Below are positions 23,413 through 31,615 of a stretch of DNA of 39,746 nucleotides, one piece after another. The notes beneath the pieces were generated by a model. The model did no database searches. It saw only the letters and a program-made list of their open reading frames with translations, and was not told where the DNA came from. Source of the DNA: Thermoplasmata archaeon (GTDB taxonomy: Archaea; Thermoplasmatota; Thermoplasmata; Lutacidiplasmatales; UBA184); NCBI GenBank assembly GCA_030041735.1, contig JASIBA010000080.1:1-39746 (forward strand), given 5' to 3'. Positions within the stretch are counted from its first letter, which is position 1, and each line of letters begins with the position of its first letter. Both the position numbers and the translations under genes were made by a program.

Positions 23413-23772
23413 TCAGGATGGGTCGGTCCGCCCGGCGGGCGGCGACGGCCCGGTCGCACCCTCGGCCGGGCGCGACCCGGCCCGGAAGGTCCGGAGCCAC
23501 GCGTCGATCGTGTCGAGCCCGTCGCCTCGGAGCGTCAGGCGGTGGACCCGACCCTCCACGACGGGAGAGACGAGCCCCGCCTCCTCGAGCACCTTCAGAT
23601 GCTTCGAGACGGCCGGCAGGCTCATCCGGAAGGGACGGGCGAGGTCGGTGACCCGAGCCGGTCCCGGGAGCAGGATCGCAAGGATGCGGCGCCGGGTCGG
23701 ATCCGCCCGCGCGTGGAAGACGCGGTCGAGCGCCTGGCCCGTCCCGCCCTGGGGCTCTCCTGCCCCGTTCAT
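23413..23772 (-). CDS. ArsR-family winged-helix transcriptional regulator
   Basis: A 119-residue protein. DPTRRRILAILLPGPARVTDLARPF, MSLPAVSKHLKVLEEAGLV (recognition helix) and VVEGRVHRLTL (wing) are standard ArsR features. The metal-sensing CxC motif of arsenic or cadmium sensors is absent, so it belongs to the non-metal group. A 10-bp-arm palindrome lies between its TATA-like element and start, suggesting self-repression. It follows pstB on the same strand by 76 bases, in the place where other genomes carry PhoU; control of phosphate uptake is possible but unproven. Confidence 0.9.
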   Translation of the reverse strand: MNGAGEPQGGTGQALDRVFHARADPTRRRILAILLPGPARVTDLARPFRMSLPAVSKHLKVLEEAGLVSPVVEGRVHRLTLRGDGLDTIDAWLRTFRAGSRPAEGATGPSPPAGRTDPS

Positions 23773-23778
23773 CCGATC

Positions 23779-23808
23779 GTCCGCCGACGGGTCGGCGGAC
23801 CGATTAAG
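23779..23808 (-). promoter_or_regulatory. Operator palindrome and TATA-like element of the ArsR-type gene
   Basis: Arms gtccgccgac (23779-23788) and gtcggcggac (23791-23800) are perfect complements separated by two bases. They fill the gap between a CTTAAT element (centred near 23805, 33 bases before the start) and the ATG at 23772. Binding there would block transcription start. A single half-site tcggcggacc recurs at 23400-23409, just past the gene's end. Confidence 0.7.
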
Positions 23809-23848
23809 CCCATGTCCCGAGGCCCAACGGAGGGGTGGGACGGGCTCC

Positions 23849-24610
23849 TCAGCCGAACCGACCGGTCACGTAATTCTCGGTCAGCTTTTCGCGGGGGGAC
23901 TCGAAGATGGTCGCCGTGGGTCCGAACTCCACCAGCTTGCCGAGATAGAAGAAGGCCGTGGACTCGGACACGCGCCGGGCCTGGAACAGGTTGTGGGTGA
24001 CCACGACGACCGTGAACCGGCCCTTCAGCGACTGGATCAGCGTCTCGATGCGGTGCGTGGCGATCGGATCGAGCGCCGAACACGGCTCGTCCATGAGCAG
24101 GACCTCGGGTTCGACGGCGAGCGCGCGCGCGATGCACAGGCGCTGCTGCTGCCCGCCCGAGAGGCCCTCGCCCGGCGCGTCGATCTTGTCCTCGACCTCC
24201 TCCCAGAGACCGGCGAGCATCAGCGCGCGCACGACCCCCTGGTCGAGCTCGTCGCGCCGTCGGACGCCCATGAGGCGGAGACCGGCGGCGACGTTGTCGT
24301 AGATCGAGGTGTGCGGGAACGGGCTCGGCTTCTGGAAGACCATCCCCACGCGGAAGCGGACCGTCACCGGGTCCTGCCGCATGAGGTCCTCCCCGTCGAG
24401 CAGGATCTGGCCCGAGGTGCGGGCCCGGGGCACTTCCTCGTGGAGACGGTTGAGACAACGCAGGAACGTCGACTTGCCGCATCCCGAGGGCCCCACGATC
24501 GCGGTGACCTGACCGGTCGGGATGTCGAGCGAGACGTCGTAGAGGGCCTGGCGCCGGCCGTACCAGGCGTTCAGACCCACCGCGCGGAGCTTCGCGGATT
24601 CTCCGGACAT
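23849..24610 (-). CDS. pstB: Phosphate ABC transporter ATP-binding protein
   Basis: A 253-residue ATPase: Walker [10 protein letters not shown], PstB-type [19 protein letters not shown], signature LSGGQQQR, Walker [14 protein letters not shown] and the switch His in VVVVTHN. The [13 protein letters not shown] and [11 protein letters not shown] stretches are PstB-specific. The ATG at 24610 overlaps the permease stop (TGATG). It drives high-affinity phosphate import with the fused permease and PstS. Confidence 0.94.
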   Translation of the reverse strand: MSGESAKLRAVGLNAWYGRRQALYDVSLDIPTGQVTAIVGPSGCGKSTFLRCLNRLHEEVPRARTSGQILLDGEDLMRQDPVTVRFRVGMVFQKPSPFPHTSIYDNVAAGLRLMGVRRRDELDQGVVRALMLAGLWEEVEDKIDAPGEGLSGGQQQRLCIARALAVEPEVLLMDEPCSALDPIATHRIETLIQSLKGRFTVVVVTHNLFQARRVSESTAFFYLGKLVEFGPTATIFESPREKLTENYVTGRFG

Positions 24611-26568
24611 CAGCCGGTCGCCTCCGCCGCGTCGGCCCGCGCGGCGACCGCGAGGCGCGCCGAGAGCCCGATCACGAGCATGATGATCAGCAGGACGAGC
24701 GCCGCGCCCCACGCGGCCGCCTGAAGGTTCTGGTAGTTCGAGCCGAAGTTATCGAAGATGAACGGCGTGATCGCCGCGGTCTCCGTGTCCAGACTGTGGA
24801 AGTAGAAGCTGCTCCCGCCGGCGGTGAGCAGAAGGACGGCCGTATCGCCGGCGGCGCGCGACGCGGCGAGCAGGAGGCCGGTGACCAGGACCGCCCGCGA
24901 GGACTTGAGGGCGACCCGCAGCGTGACCCGATGACGCGGGAACCCGAGCGCGAGGGCCGACTCCCGCACCGCCGCCGGGACCGTGCCGAGCGCCTCCTCC
25001 GTCGCGCGTGCGGTGATCGGCAGCATCAGGACCCCGAGCCCGACCCCGCCCGAGAGGGCGCTGAGCGTGGCATCGTGGTCGGCGTAGAGGAAGAAGGTGA
25101 AGACGAAGACGCCGAGGATGATGGTCGGAACCCCCGTCATCACATCGGCGAGGAGGCTCACGACACGGGCGAGGCGGCCGCGACCGTACTCGGCGAGACA
25201 GATCCCGATCAGCAGGCCGCCGGGCATCGCGACCAGCGCGCCCAGCCCCAGCATGATCAGCGTCCCCTGGATCTCGGGGCCGATGCCTCCGACCTGGCAG
25301 GTGACGCCCGGATGCGGGTTGCAGCCGATCGGCGGGAGCGACGTGTAGAACGAAGGCTGGATCACGAGGCTGCCTCCCCGCTCGACCGCGGTCGCGATCA
25401 CGCTCGCGAACGGGGCCAGGGCGAGGAGGAGACAGAACGCGGTCAGGCCGACGACCGCCGCCTGCACGGCGCGACGGCGGCGGCGGCGCGACGCCGCTCG
25501 TTCGGCCGCGCGGGCCCGCCAGGGTTCGGGTCCCAGAGGATCGAGCTCCGCCGTCGGGAGCGACGGGGCCCGGGTCCGACGCGCGCGGAGCCGATCCCAC
25601 CACGAGCGATGGGGCGGGGCTCCGTCGTCGTCGGGGTTCCGACCGCGGCGCAGGAGCCAGCGCGCCACTCCGTTGATCGCGAAGGTGATGATGAGCAGGA
25701 TCAGCGCGAGCTCGAGCACGGCGCTCCGGTCGATGCCGGGGGTCGCATCGGGGAAGGTGTCGACGATCCAGCTCGCGAGCGTCGCGCCCTCGGAGAACAG
25801 CGAGTTGGGCAGGATGAAGATGTTGCCGATGACCATCGTCACGGCGATCGTCTCGCCGAGGGCGCGGCCCAGACCGAGGACCACGCCGGCGGTGATGCCG
25901 CCCCGCGCGGACTTGAGGACGCCGATCCGGGTCGCCTCCCACCGCGTCGCCCCGAGGCTCAGTGCCGACTCCCGATGGATGCGGGGGACCGCGAGGAGGG
26001 CCTCCCGAGAGAGGGCGGAGATCGTCGGCAGGATCATGATCGTGAGGACGAGCGTCGCGGTGAGGAGGTCGTACCCGATCGGGGTCGACGAGAACGGGAA
26101 GCGTCCGCCGCTCCAGCGCGCGAGCGCCGGCTCGACCGTGGTGCGCATCAGCGGGACCAGCACGATGTACGCCCAGAAGCCGTAGACGACGGACGGGATG
26201 GCCGCCGAGAGGTCGACCGCGTAGGCGAGCGGCCGCCGCACCCACCGCGGGGCGATCTCGGCGAGGAAGATCGCGACGCCCAGCGAGATCGGCACCGCGA
26301 ACAGCAGGGCGAGCCCGCTGGTGATCAGCGTGCCCGCGATCGCGGGCGCCGCCCCGTAGATGTTGTGGATCGGGTCCCAGGTCGTCCCGGTCAGGAAGCC
26401 GAAGCCGAAGGTCCGGATCGACTGCCAGGAGGCGTGCGCCAGCAGGTAGGCCAGGCCCGCGACCAGCGCGACGAAGGCGATCGTCGCGACGACCGCGAGC
26501 CCGAGGAACGTCCGCCCCAGCCAACGCAGGAGCGTCCAGCGACCGGCCCGGACCGACGTGCTACGCAC
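24610..26568 (-). CDS. Fused phosphate ABC permease PstC-PstA
   Basis: A 652-residue protein holding two permease units in one chain. Residues about 15-315 are PstC-like ([29 protein letters not shown]), with an EAA loop [23 protein letters not shown] basic linker of about 50 residues rich in Arg joins it to a PstA-like half from about 365, which has [19 protein letters not shown] as its EAA loop and [10 protein letters not shown] near the end. Each half has six predicted helices. Most organisms encode the two halves separately. It sits 37 bases after pstS and overlaps pstB, so the operon is pstS-pstCA-pstB. Confidence 0.92.
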   Translation of the reverse strand: MRSTSVRAGRWTLLRWLGRTFLGLAVVATIAFVALVAGLAYLLAHASWQSIRTFGFGFLTGTTWDPIHNIYGAAPAIAGTLITSGLALLFAVPISLGVAIFLAEIAPRWVRRPLAYAVDLSAAIPSVVYGFWAYIVLVPLMRTTVEPALARWSGGRFPFSSTPIGYDLLTATLVLTIMILPTISALSREALLAVPRIHRESALSLGATRWEATRIGVLKSARGGITAGVVLGLGRALGETIAVTMVIGNIFILPNSLFSEGATLASWIVDTFPDATPGIDRSAVLELALILLIITFAINGVARWLLRRGRNPDDDGAPPHRSWWDRLRARRTRAPSLPTAELDPLGPEPWRARAAERAASRRRRRRAVQAAVVGLTAFCLLLALAPFASVIATAVERGGSLVIQPSFYTSLPPIGCNPHPGVTCQVGGIGPEIQGTLIMLGLGALVAMPGGLLIGICLAEYGRGRLARVVSLLADVMTGVPTIILGVFVFTFFLYADHDATLSALSGGVGLGVLMLPITARATEEALGTVPAAVRESALALGFPRHRVTLRVALKSSRAVLVTGLLLAASRAAGDTAVLLLTAGGSSFYFHSLDTETAAITPFIFDNFGSNYQNLQAAAWGAALVLLIIMLVIGLSARLAVAARADAAEATG

Positions 26569-26605
26569 TCCGCTCGGGGCCGTCGCGACGGCCCATCCCC
26601 CCTAC

Positions 26606-27874
26606 TTACTTACACGCGGGGATGGACGCTCCATTAAAGGTAATCGTCTGAAGGCCCGCGGTGTCGACCGCGATCACCGAGGCCGGCAGGGCGACGTAGT
26701 AGAGCTGGGTGGGCGACGTGGCGTCCGTCAGCGCCTGGGCCGCCGGGCTCAGCAGATAGTCGACCCACTGGATGAGGACCTGCGTCTTCGTCAGCGACGG
26801 GCTGTACCCCTTGCTCGCGTTCTGGTAGATGTACAGATAGATGAACGTGGCCAGCGGGTAGTCGTTCGTCCCCTTGGCGTTCACCATGCTCAGGTTGTAC
26901 CAGTTGCTGGAGGCGGAGGTCGGAAGGGTCGCGCTCGCCAGGACGTCGTTGATTGCGGAGGCCGTGTTCGCGAGCGTCGGCGCCACGAACGTACCGGCCG
27001 GGTTCTGGACCGCGGCGTACTGGAGCGTGGACGCGGAGTAGGTCAGCGTGTCGGTGAGGTCCGAGTACCCGATGTAGTACGCGTTCCCCCCGACCGTGCT
27101 CAGCATCAGCGAGTTCCCCTTGACCCCCACCTGCACGGGCTTGCTGGGCCAGCTCGGGAGGAGCCCCGTCCCGACGCTGCTCGCCCACGAGCTCGAGTCG
27201 TCCGACAGGAGCGTGGTGAACACGTACGTCGTGCCCGCGGAATCGACGCGGTGGACCGTCGTGATCGGGTTGCTGGGGAGGTTCACGCCGGGGTTGAGCG
27301 CCGCGATGGCGGCGTCGTTCCAGTCCGCGATCGTTCCGCTATAGATCTCGGCCAGGACCAGACCGGTCAGGTTGAGGTGACCGGTGAGTCCGGGCAGGTT
27401 GTAGATCACGGTGATCGCGCCGCCCACGATCGGGATCGAGAGCGGGGTGCCCGGCATCGCGGCGCGCTCCGTCGAGGAGAGCGGGTTGTCCGCGACCGCG
27501 AAGTCGATGAGCGGGGGATTCTCGGAGAAGTCGGTGATGCCCGTACCGGAACCGCCGTCGTCGTAATTGACCTGGTTCCCGGACTGCGTCGCGTAGTCGG
27601 TCGTCCAGACGCTCATGATCGGATTGATGATCTGGGCGCCGTTGCCCGAGAGCGTCACCCCGGTGGTGCAGCTCGCCTCCGACTTGCTGGTCGAGCCCCC
27701 GAACCACTTCTGTTGGTAGCCGACGACGAGGACCCCGGCGACGATGATGATGACCAGCACGACCGCGACGATCGCCCCCGTGTTCCGCTTTCGTCGCACG
27801 GTCGGGACGGGCGTCGCGGGGGTCCCGGGGGCCTCCGCGGCGGGCGCGCCGCTGGGCGGCGCGCCGGCGCTCAT
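26606..27874 (-). CDS. pstS: Phosphate-binding protein PstS, membrane-anchored
   Basis: A 422-residue protein. A Pro/Ala-rich cytoplasmic head of about 28 residues (SAGAPPSGAPAAEAPG), then RRKRN and one transmembrane helix (GAIVAVVLVIIIVAGVLVVG), anchor it with the binding domain outside. The PstS pattern follows: LSGNGAQIINPIMSVW, YDDGGSGTGITDF, FAVADNPLS, IVGGAITVIYNLPG, LAEIYSGTIADWND and VHRVDSAGTTYVFT, which carries phosphate-contacting Ser/Thr and Arg. There is no lipobox. AAGGAGGT lies 6-8 bases before the ATG, so unlike most genes here it has a leader with a strong Shine-Dalgarno sequence. Confidence 0.93.
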   Translation of the reverse strand: MSAGAPPSGAPAAEAPGTPATPVPTVRRKRNTGAIVAVVLVIIIVAGVLVVGYQQKWFGGSTSKSEASCTTGVTLSGNGAQIINPIMSVWTTDYATQSGNQVNYDDGGSGTGITDFSENPPLIDFAVADNPLSSTERAAMPGTPLSIPIVGGAITVIYNLPGLTGHLNLTGLVLAEIYSGTIADWNDAAIAALNPGVNLPSNPITTVHRVDSAGTTYVFTTLLSDDSSSWASSVGTGLLPSWPSKPVQVGVKGNSLMLSTVGGNAYYIGYSDLTDTLTYSASTLQYAAVQNPAGTFVAPTLANTASAINDVLASATLPTSASSNWYNLSMVNAKGTNDYPLATFIYLYIYQNASKGYSPSLTKTQVLIQWVDYLLSPAAQALTDATSPTQLYYVALPASVIAVDTAGLQTITFNGASIPACK

Positions 27875-28024
27875 CGGCGACCTCCTTCGAGGGGGACACC
27901 GTTCGGCTCGGGGCGCGTTCGGAGCGGGATGGGCTCGTCGAACATCGCGGCGCGGTGAGGACCGAGGTTCTTAGCCTCGCCATACGACGAAGTCCGCGAA
28001 ACGCGCCCGCGCAAACTTCGCCTA

Positions 28025-28050
28025 TCTCAGACCGCCGTGCGGTTGTGAGA
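28025..28050. promoter_or_regulatory. Inverted repeat between pstS and the APS kinase gene
   Basis: Arms tctca/tgaga (28025-28029, 28046-28050) and accgc/gcggt (28031-28035, 28039-28043) make an imperfect hairpin with a 3-base loop. It lies in the 242-base divergent spacer, 67 bases before the APS kinase start, and could be an operator for either gene. Confidence 0.35.
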
Positions 28051-28116
28051 AACCCGGGCCGCCCGCGGCCGGGCTCACGGAAACCCTTTTGGTCCCGCGC
28101 GCCGGGTCGGCGCGAG

Positions 28117-28671
28117 ATGGGCACCCCGGGCGCCCCGCCGCCGACCGGATTCGTCGTCTGGCTCGAGGGGCTCTCGGGCTCCGGCAAGACCACGATCTCG
28201 CGCGCGCTCGCCCCGCGCCTCCGGTCGATGGGTTGGAAGGTCGAGGTGCTCGACGGTGATGAGATGCGCCAGATGTTCTCACCCGAGCTCGGCTTCTCGC
28301 GGAAGGACCGCGAGATGCATGCCCGGCGCGTCAGCTTCGTCGCGCGGATGCTCGCCCGCAACGGCGTTGCGGTGCTCGTCGCGATGATCACGCCCTACGA
28401 GACGTCCCGCCAGGCGGCGCGGTCCGTCGTCGGGACCCGCTTCTTCGAGGTCTGGCTGAGCTGCCCGATCGAGATCTGTCGGCAGCGGGACCCGAAGGGG
28501 ATCTACCGACGGTCCGAGGAGGGCTCCGTGACGAAGATGACCGGGGTCGACGACCCCTTCGAGGAGCCGCTGAACCCAGATCTCACCGTCGACACCTCCT
28601 CGCTCACCGTGGACCAGTCGATCGACCGCATCGTCCGCCAGCTCGCGTCGAGCGGATACGTCGCGGGCTGA
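28117..28671 (+). CDS. cysC: Adenylylsulfate (APS) kinase
   Basis: A 184-residue kinase: P-loop GLSGSGKTT (18-26), VEVLDGDEMRQ, LGFSRKDREMHARRVSFVA, MITPYETSRQAAR and the family-specific DPKGIYRR. It phosphorylates APS to PAPS in sulfate activation. No ATP sulfurylase or PAPS reductase is in the window. The ATG at 28117 was chosen because the residues before it are not conserved in type; ccttttgg about 29 bases upstream is a weak TATA candidate. It is divergent from the pst operon. Confidence 0.92.
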   Translation: MGTPGAPPPTGFVVWLEGLSGSGKTTISRALAPRLRSMGWKVEVLDGDEMRQMFSPELGFSRKDREMHARRVSFVARMLARNGVAVLVAMITPYETSRQAARSVVGTRFFEVWLSCPIEICRQRDPKGIYRRSEEGSVTKMTGVDDPFEEPLNPDLTVDTSSLTVDQSIDRIVRQLASSGYVAG

Positions 28672-28746
28672 CGCCCCCGGCTTCGACCGCTTCGAAGTAC
28701 CGGGCCGGGCCTACGGAGTTCCCGTAGCCACGACCTCCGGGAGCGT

Positions 28747-28754
28747 CCTTATGG
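28747..28754 (+). promoter_or_regulatory. TATA-like element of the SRPBCC gene
   Basis: ccttatgg is centred 26 bases before the ATG at 28777, consistent with a leaderless transcript. Confidence 0.5.
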
Positions 28755-28776
28755 ACGGAAGGACATCGCCCGGCGG

Positions 28777-29229
28777 ATGGCCAAGATCCCCGCGGTCGAG
28801 CAGACCTACTACCTCGCCGTCGCACCCGCCCGGGTGTTCGCGGCGCTCACGCAGCCGAAGCTGCTCGCGGGCTGGTTCGCCCCGCGGGCCGAGGTCGAGC
28901 TCCGGAAGGGCGGCACGTACCGCCTCGAGTGGGCGCCGGGCGCCGCGATGAAGGGGAAGGTGCGATCGGTGGAGGCGCCCTCGAAGCTCGTGATCGCGTG
29001 GCACGACCGCCCGAAGGGCCCGAAGGCGTTCGACACCGTGGCCCGGTTCCGCCTCAAGCGCAAAGGACGGGGCACCTTGCTGCACCTGCGGCACGAAGGG
29101 TTCCGGAGCGGCAAGAACTGGGTCTGGTTGTTCGGCCAGGTCGAATCCGGCTGGGCGTACTACCTCATGAATCTCAAGTCGGTGCTCGAGCACGGCGTCG
29201 ACCTGCGCTCGGACCTCGACCGCGTCTGA
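28777..29229 (+). CDS. SRPBCC (AHSA1/START-like) domain protein
   Basis: A 150-residue protein of the AHSA1 group. VEQTYYLAVAPARVFAALTQPKLLAGWFAP is the classic opening, followed by ELRKGGTYRLEW and VRSVEAPSKLVIAW and a C-terminal helix (ESGWAYYLMNLKSVLEHG). The fold has a deep hydrophobic pocket for a lipid or other ligand; the activity is unknown. Bacterial relatives are often paired with ArsR regulators; the ArsR gene in this window is 5 kb away and not linked. It stands as a single-gene unit. Confidence 0.88.
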   Translation: MAKIPAVEQTYYLAVAPARVFAALTQPKLLAGWFAPRAEVELRKGGTYRLEWAPGAAMKGKVRSVEAPSKLVIAWHDRPKGPKAFDTVARFRLKRKGRGTLLHLRHEGFRSGKNWVWLFGQVESGWAYYLMNLKSVLEHGVDLRSDLDRV

Positions 29230-29240
29230 GCGACCGAATC

Positions 29241-29257
29241 GGCAGGGTATATCTGCC
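29241..29257 (+). promoter_or_regulatory. TATA box flanked by a short inverted repeat
   Basis: gtatat (29247-29252) lies between perfect arms ggcag (29241-29245) and ctgcc (29253-29257). It is the likely promoter of the small membrane protein gene, giving a leader of roughly 60 bases before the ATG at 29336. The repeat around the TATA box could be a repressor site. Confidence 0.5.
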
Positions 29258-29313
29258 CTATCGGAGGCCGGACCGCCACCCCACTTCAACCCTGCCGCCC
29301 CTCCTATCGCTCG

Positions 29314-29328
29314 GGACCTCGGAGGTCC
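29314..29328 (+). promoter_or_regulatory. Hairpin that hides a Shine-Dalgarno sequence
   Basis: ggacct (29314-29319) pairs with aggtcc (29323-29328) around a 3-base loop. The Shine-Dalgarno-like ggaggt (29321-29326) is mostly inside the 3' arm, 9 bases before the ATG at 29336, so folding of the leader would mask it. Confidence 0.5.
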
Positions 29329-29335
29329 AGCGAAC

Positions 29336-29566
29336 ATGAAGAGCGAAGCGAAGACGATGGGAGTGAAGGGAGCGGCGCTGGTACTGGTCGTCGTGACCGT
29401 TCTGGTGGGGGCGGTCGGCTACGTGGTACTGAGCGTCGTCGCGAGCGAGAGCACGAACACCGCGCAGACGAGCGGATGCGCGCCCGCCTCGGGCGTGACC
29501 TGCCAGCAGCACGACCACGCGAATACGGCCGGGGCCGGGGAGCTGATCGCCTCGCCCGTCCGATAG
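29336..29566 (+). CDS. Small secreted or membrane protein with one helix
   Basis: A 76-residue protein with one hydrophobic helix (GAALVLVVVTVLVGAVGYVVLSVVA, residues about 12-36) after a short basic N-terminus, then a polar tail with two Cys and HDH. The KTMG-VKGAALV junction followed by a long hydrophobic helix has the look of an archaeal type IV prepilin cleavage site, but the protein is short for a pilin. A simple signal anchor is equally possible. The start follows a good Shine-Dalgarno sequence in a leader with regulatory-looking structure. Confidence 0.65.
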   Translation: MKSEAKTMGVKGAALVLVVVTVLVGAVGYVVLSVVASESTNTAQTSGCAPASGVTCQQHDHANTAGAGELIASPVR

Positions 29567-29580
29567 CGACCACCCGACCG

Positions 29581-29623
29581 GGGAGCCGGCGGCCCCACTC
29601 GCCCGAGGGGCTGGCCGGCTCCC
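29581..29623. repeat. Strong inverted repeat after the small membrane protein gene
   Basis: Perfect 10-bp arms gggagccggc (29581-29590) and gccggctccc (29614-29623) enclose a further cccc/gggg pairing. The structure begins 15 bases after the stop codon at 29566. It may stabilise the 3' end or help termination, though no T-run follows. Confidence 0.6.
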
Positions 29624-29797
29624 GGCTCTGACCCGGAACCCGACCCCGGACGCATCCGATATCCACCGTTTTCGAGCGGAATTCGGTAGCGCTGCCCGTG
29701 CCGGGTCGAATTCCCGCGCCGATACGCTCGGGGGGTCCAAGTAGCCCGGGCGCCCCCATAGTCTCCAGAGCCCGAGCGGCTCGAACGGAGAGGATCC

Positions 29798-30034
29798 ATG
29801 GAGCGAACCGGACCGGAGTCCCTCATGGTGATGGCGGCGATGCCGATCGCGTGCCGACCTTGCCTCGGGGAGCAGCGCCTGTGGGAGTTGCCGCTGAGCG
29901 ACGACGCGCCGGACCGCCCCGCGCTGCTGGCCGCCCTGCCGGTCCGCGCGACCGAGCCCCCGCGCGCCGGTCTTCGGGCGTGGTGGTCCCGCCTCCGGGT
30001 CCCGACCGGGGTCGGCGGCCGGGGCGGCTTCTGA
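29798..30034 (+). CDS. Small hypothetical protein
   Basis: A 78-residue frame with an ATG preceded by GGAGAGGATCC, a reasonable Shine-Dalgarno sequence. It contains ACRPCLGEQRLWELPLSDD, one CxxC, and a basic C-terminus with two Trp. No family was recognised. Overlapping frames in this GC-rich stretch make it uncertain that it is expressed; the start signal is the main support. Confidence 0.4.
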   Translation: MERTGPESLMVMAAMPIACRPCLGEQRLWELPLSDDAPDRPALLAALPVRATEPPRAGLRAWWSRLRVPTGVGGRGGF

Positions 30035-30067
30035 GCGGTCGGGTGCGAGCGGTTCCCCCGATTAGGT

Positions 30068-30075
30068 CCATATAC
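30068..30075 (+). promoter_or_regulatory. TATA box of the cyclic-nucleotide-binding-domain gene
   Basis: ccatatac is centred 26 bases before the ATG at 30098, consistent with a leaderless transcript. Confidence 0.55.
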
Positions 30076-30097
30076 CGGTCCCGAGTAGAGGGCCTCG

Positions 30098-30538
30098 ATG
30101 GCGATTCTCCGGGCGAGCGGGGATCCTGAGACCGTCCGACGGCTGCAGAAGGTACCGATCTTCTCGGGACTGAGCCCGAAGCAGCTCTCGAGCCTGGCGC
30201 GCGACGGGAAGGAGCGCACGTATCCCGCGGGCGCGGTGGTCGTGAAGGAAGGCGACGAGGGACTGGGGTTCTACCTGATCCTGGACGGCCGGGTGGAGGT
30301 CCGGCGCAAGAGCCGGAAGCTCGCGTCGCTCGGGCCCGGACAATTCTTCGGCGAGATGGCGCTGTTCACCAACCAGGCCCGGTCGGCGGATGTCGTCGCC
30401 TCGGAAGCGGTGCGGTGCCTGGTGCTCTCCCGCTGGGAGTTCTGGTCCAGCGTGATGGACCAGCCGCGCGTCCTCCGGACGATCATCGAGGAGATCGCGC
30501 GGCGTCTGAGCGAGACCAACAAGTCGCTGTCCGAGTAG
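30098..30538 (+). CDS. Cyclic-nucleotide-binding domain protein (CRP-like sensor domain only)
   Basis: A 146-residue protein that is almost entirely one cNMP-binding domain: LQKVPIFSGLSPKQLSSLA, FYLILDGRVEVRRKSRKLASLG, and the phosphate-binding cassette GQFFGEMALFTNQARSADVVA with the Glu and Arg that contact the ribose and phosphate in CRP and PKA. A C-terminal helix (RVLRTIIEEIARRLSETNK) follows, but there is no HTH, kinase or channel. It would act through protein-protein contact. Its ligand is unknown, because cyclic nucleotide signalling is little established in archaea. It is convergent with the next gene, with a 10-base gap. Confidence 0.9.
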   Translation: MAILRASGDPETVRRLQKVPIFSGLSPKQLSSLARDGKERTYPAGAVVVKEGDEGLGFYLILDGRVEVRRKSRKLASLGPGQFFGEMALFTNQARSADVVASEAVRCLVLSRWEFWSSVMDQPRVLRTIIEEIARRLSETNKSLSE

Positions 30539-30548
30539 CCGGAGCTCG

Positions 30549-31508
30549 TCAGGACGTCCGACGGGCGATCTGCTCGTCGAACCACGCGCGGTAGATCGCC
30601 GAACCCAGGGCGAACGTCCGGCGGACCGTCGCGACCCCGGCGCGATCCAGGAGCCGCCCGGCGGCGGCCTCGACCGCGACCGGGGAATCCGCCAGCAGGA
30701 GCCCCGCGAACTCCGGCGGCCGGGCGGTGGGGGGAAGGCCCCGACCGTCCGACGCGACGGGCATCCACGTGCGCGTCTCCGAGCTCACGCGGGTCGCGAG
30801 GGCGTCGACGTCGGCGGCCGGATCCGTCCCGACGGTCAGGAGGGCCAGCGGGAACTCGACCGCCCTCGCGCCGTGGCTCCACCACACCGCCCGTCCTTCG
30901 AGCAGCGCGTGGAACCGCCGGCCCAGGGTCTTCAGGCTGATCCCGACCGAACGCGCGATCCGCTGCAAACCGTCCTCGGGGGCAGCGCGCAGGGCCCGGA
31001 CGATCCGCCAGTCGAGCGGGGTGAGGGGGCGCGCGGCCGGGGGAACGAAGTACGGGCGCGGACCCCGGACCTCGTTCCGCCCGACCAGTCGCCGCAGGAG
31101 CCGCGCCCGCCGCTCGACCTCCGCCGGCCCGCCCGCGACGAAGTAGACCTGGAGGGTCCGATCGCGTTCGTCGAGCACGTCCCGCGCGAAGGTGACGCCG
31201 TCCACGAGCCCGAGATCGTCGAGGAGCCGTCGGGACTCGCCGACCTCGTCCACCGGGAGCTCCGCGACCTGCAGCTCCACGCCGAACAGGGAAGGGTTCG
31301 GCCAGACCTCGGCGTCCGCGAGGTACCCGCGCTCCCGGAGCGACCGGAGCCGCGTCCGCACGCCGGTCTCGCTGATCCCGAGGCGCTCCGCGATCTCCCG
31401 GGCCCCGGCGCGCGGATCGATCACGCGTCGCGACCCCCAGAACCGCGCCGCGCCGTCCGGGGCAAGGTAGCGGTAGACCGCGAAGTCGGTCTCGTCGATC
31501 GCGGACAC
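30549..31508 (-). CDS. Lrp/AsnC-like regulator with two HTH segments
   Basis: About 319 residues from the GTG at 31508, 27 bases after an AT patch (ccttttgc on the minus strand); a GTG at 31520 is also possible. An AsnC-type HTH (REIAERLGISETGVRTRLRSLRERGYL) is followed by a ligand-domain-like region with VQVYF-type strands. A second HTH (LQRIARSVGISLKTLGRRFHALL) follows at about residue 185, with another sensor-like half. Duplicated Lrp-like regulators of this kind are common in archaea. Effector and targets are unknown; the divergent aminopeptidase gene is an obvious candidate. Confidence 0.8.
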   Translation of the reverse strand: MSAIDETDFAVYRYLAPDGAARFWGSRRVIDPRAGAREIAERLGISETGVRTRLRSLRERGYLADAEVWPNPSLFGVELQVAELPVDEVGESRRLLDDLGLVDGVTFARDVLDERDRTLQVYFVAGGPAEVERRARLLRRLVGRNEVRGPRPYFVPPAARPLTPLDWRIVRALRAAPEDGLQRIARSVGISLKTLGRRFHALLEGRAVWWSHGARAVEFPLALLTVGTDPAADVDALATRVSSETRTWMPVASDGRGLPPTARPPEFAGLLLADSPVAVEAAAGRLLDRAGVATVRRTFALGSAIYRAWFDEQIARRTS

Positions 31509-31615
31509 GCCGGCCCGCACCGGGCCCGCGGCAAAAGGCTGCCCACCCCGCGGCGTTTCGGACGGCGGGCGCCGCCCGCGGAAAGGATTTCCCGAGTTTC
31601 CCCTTCCGTCGGCCC

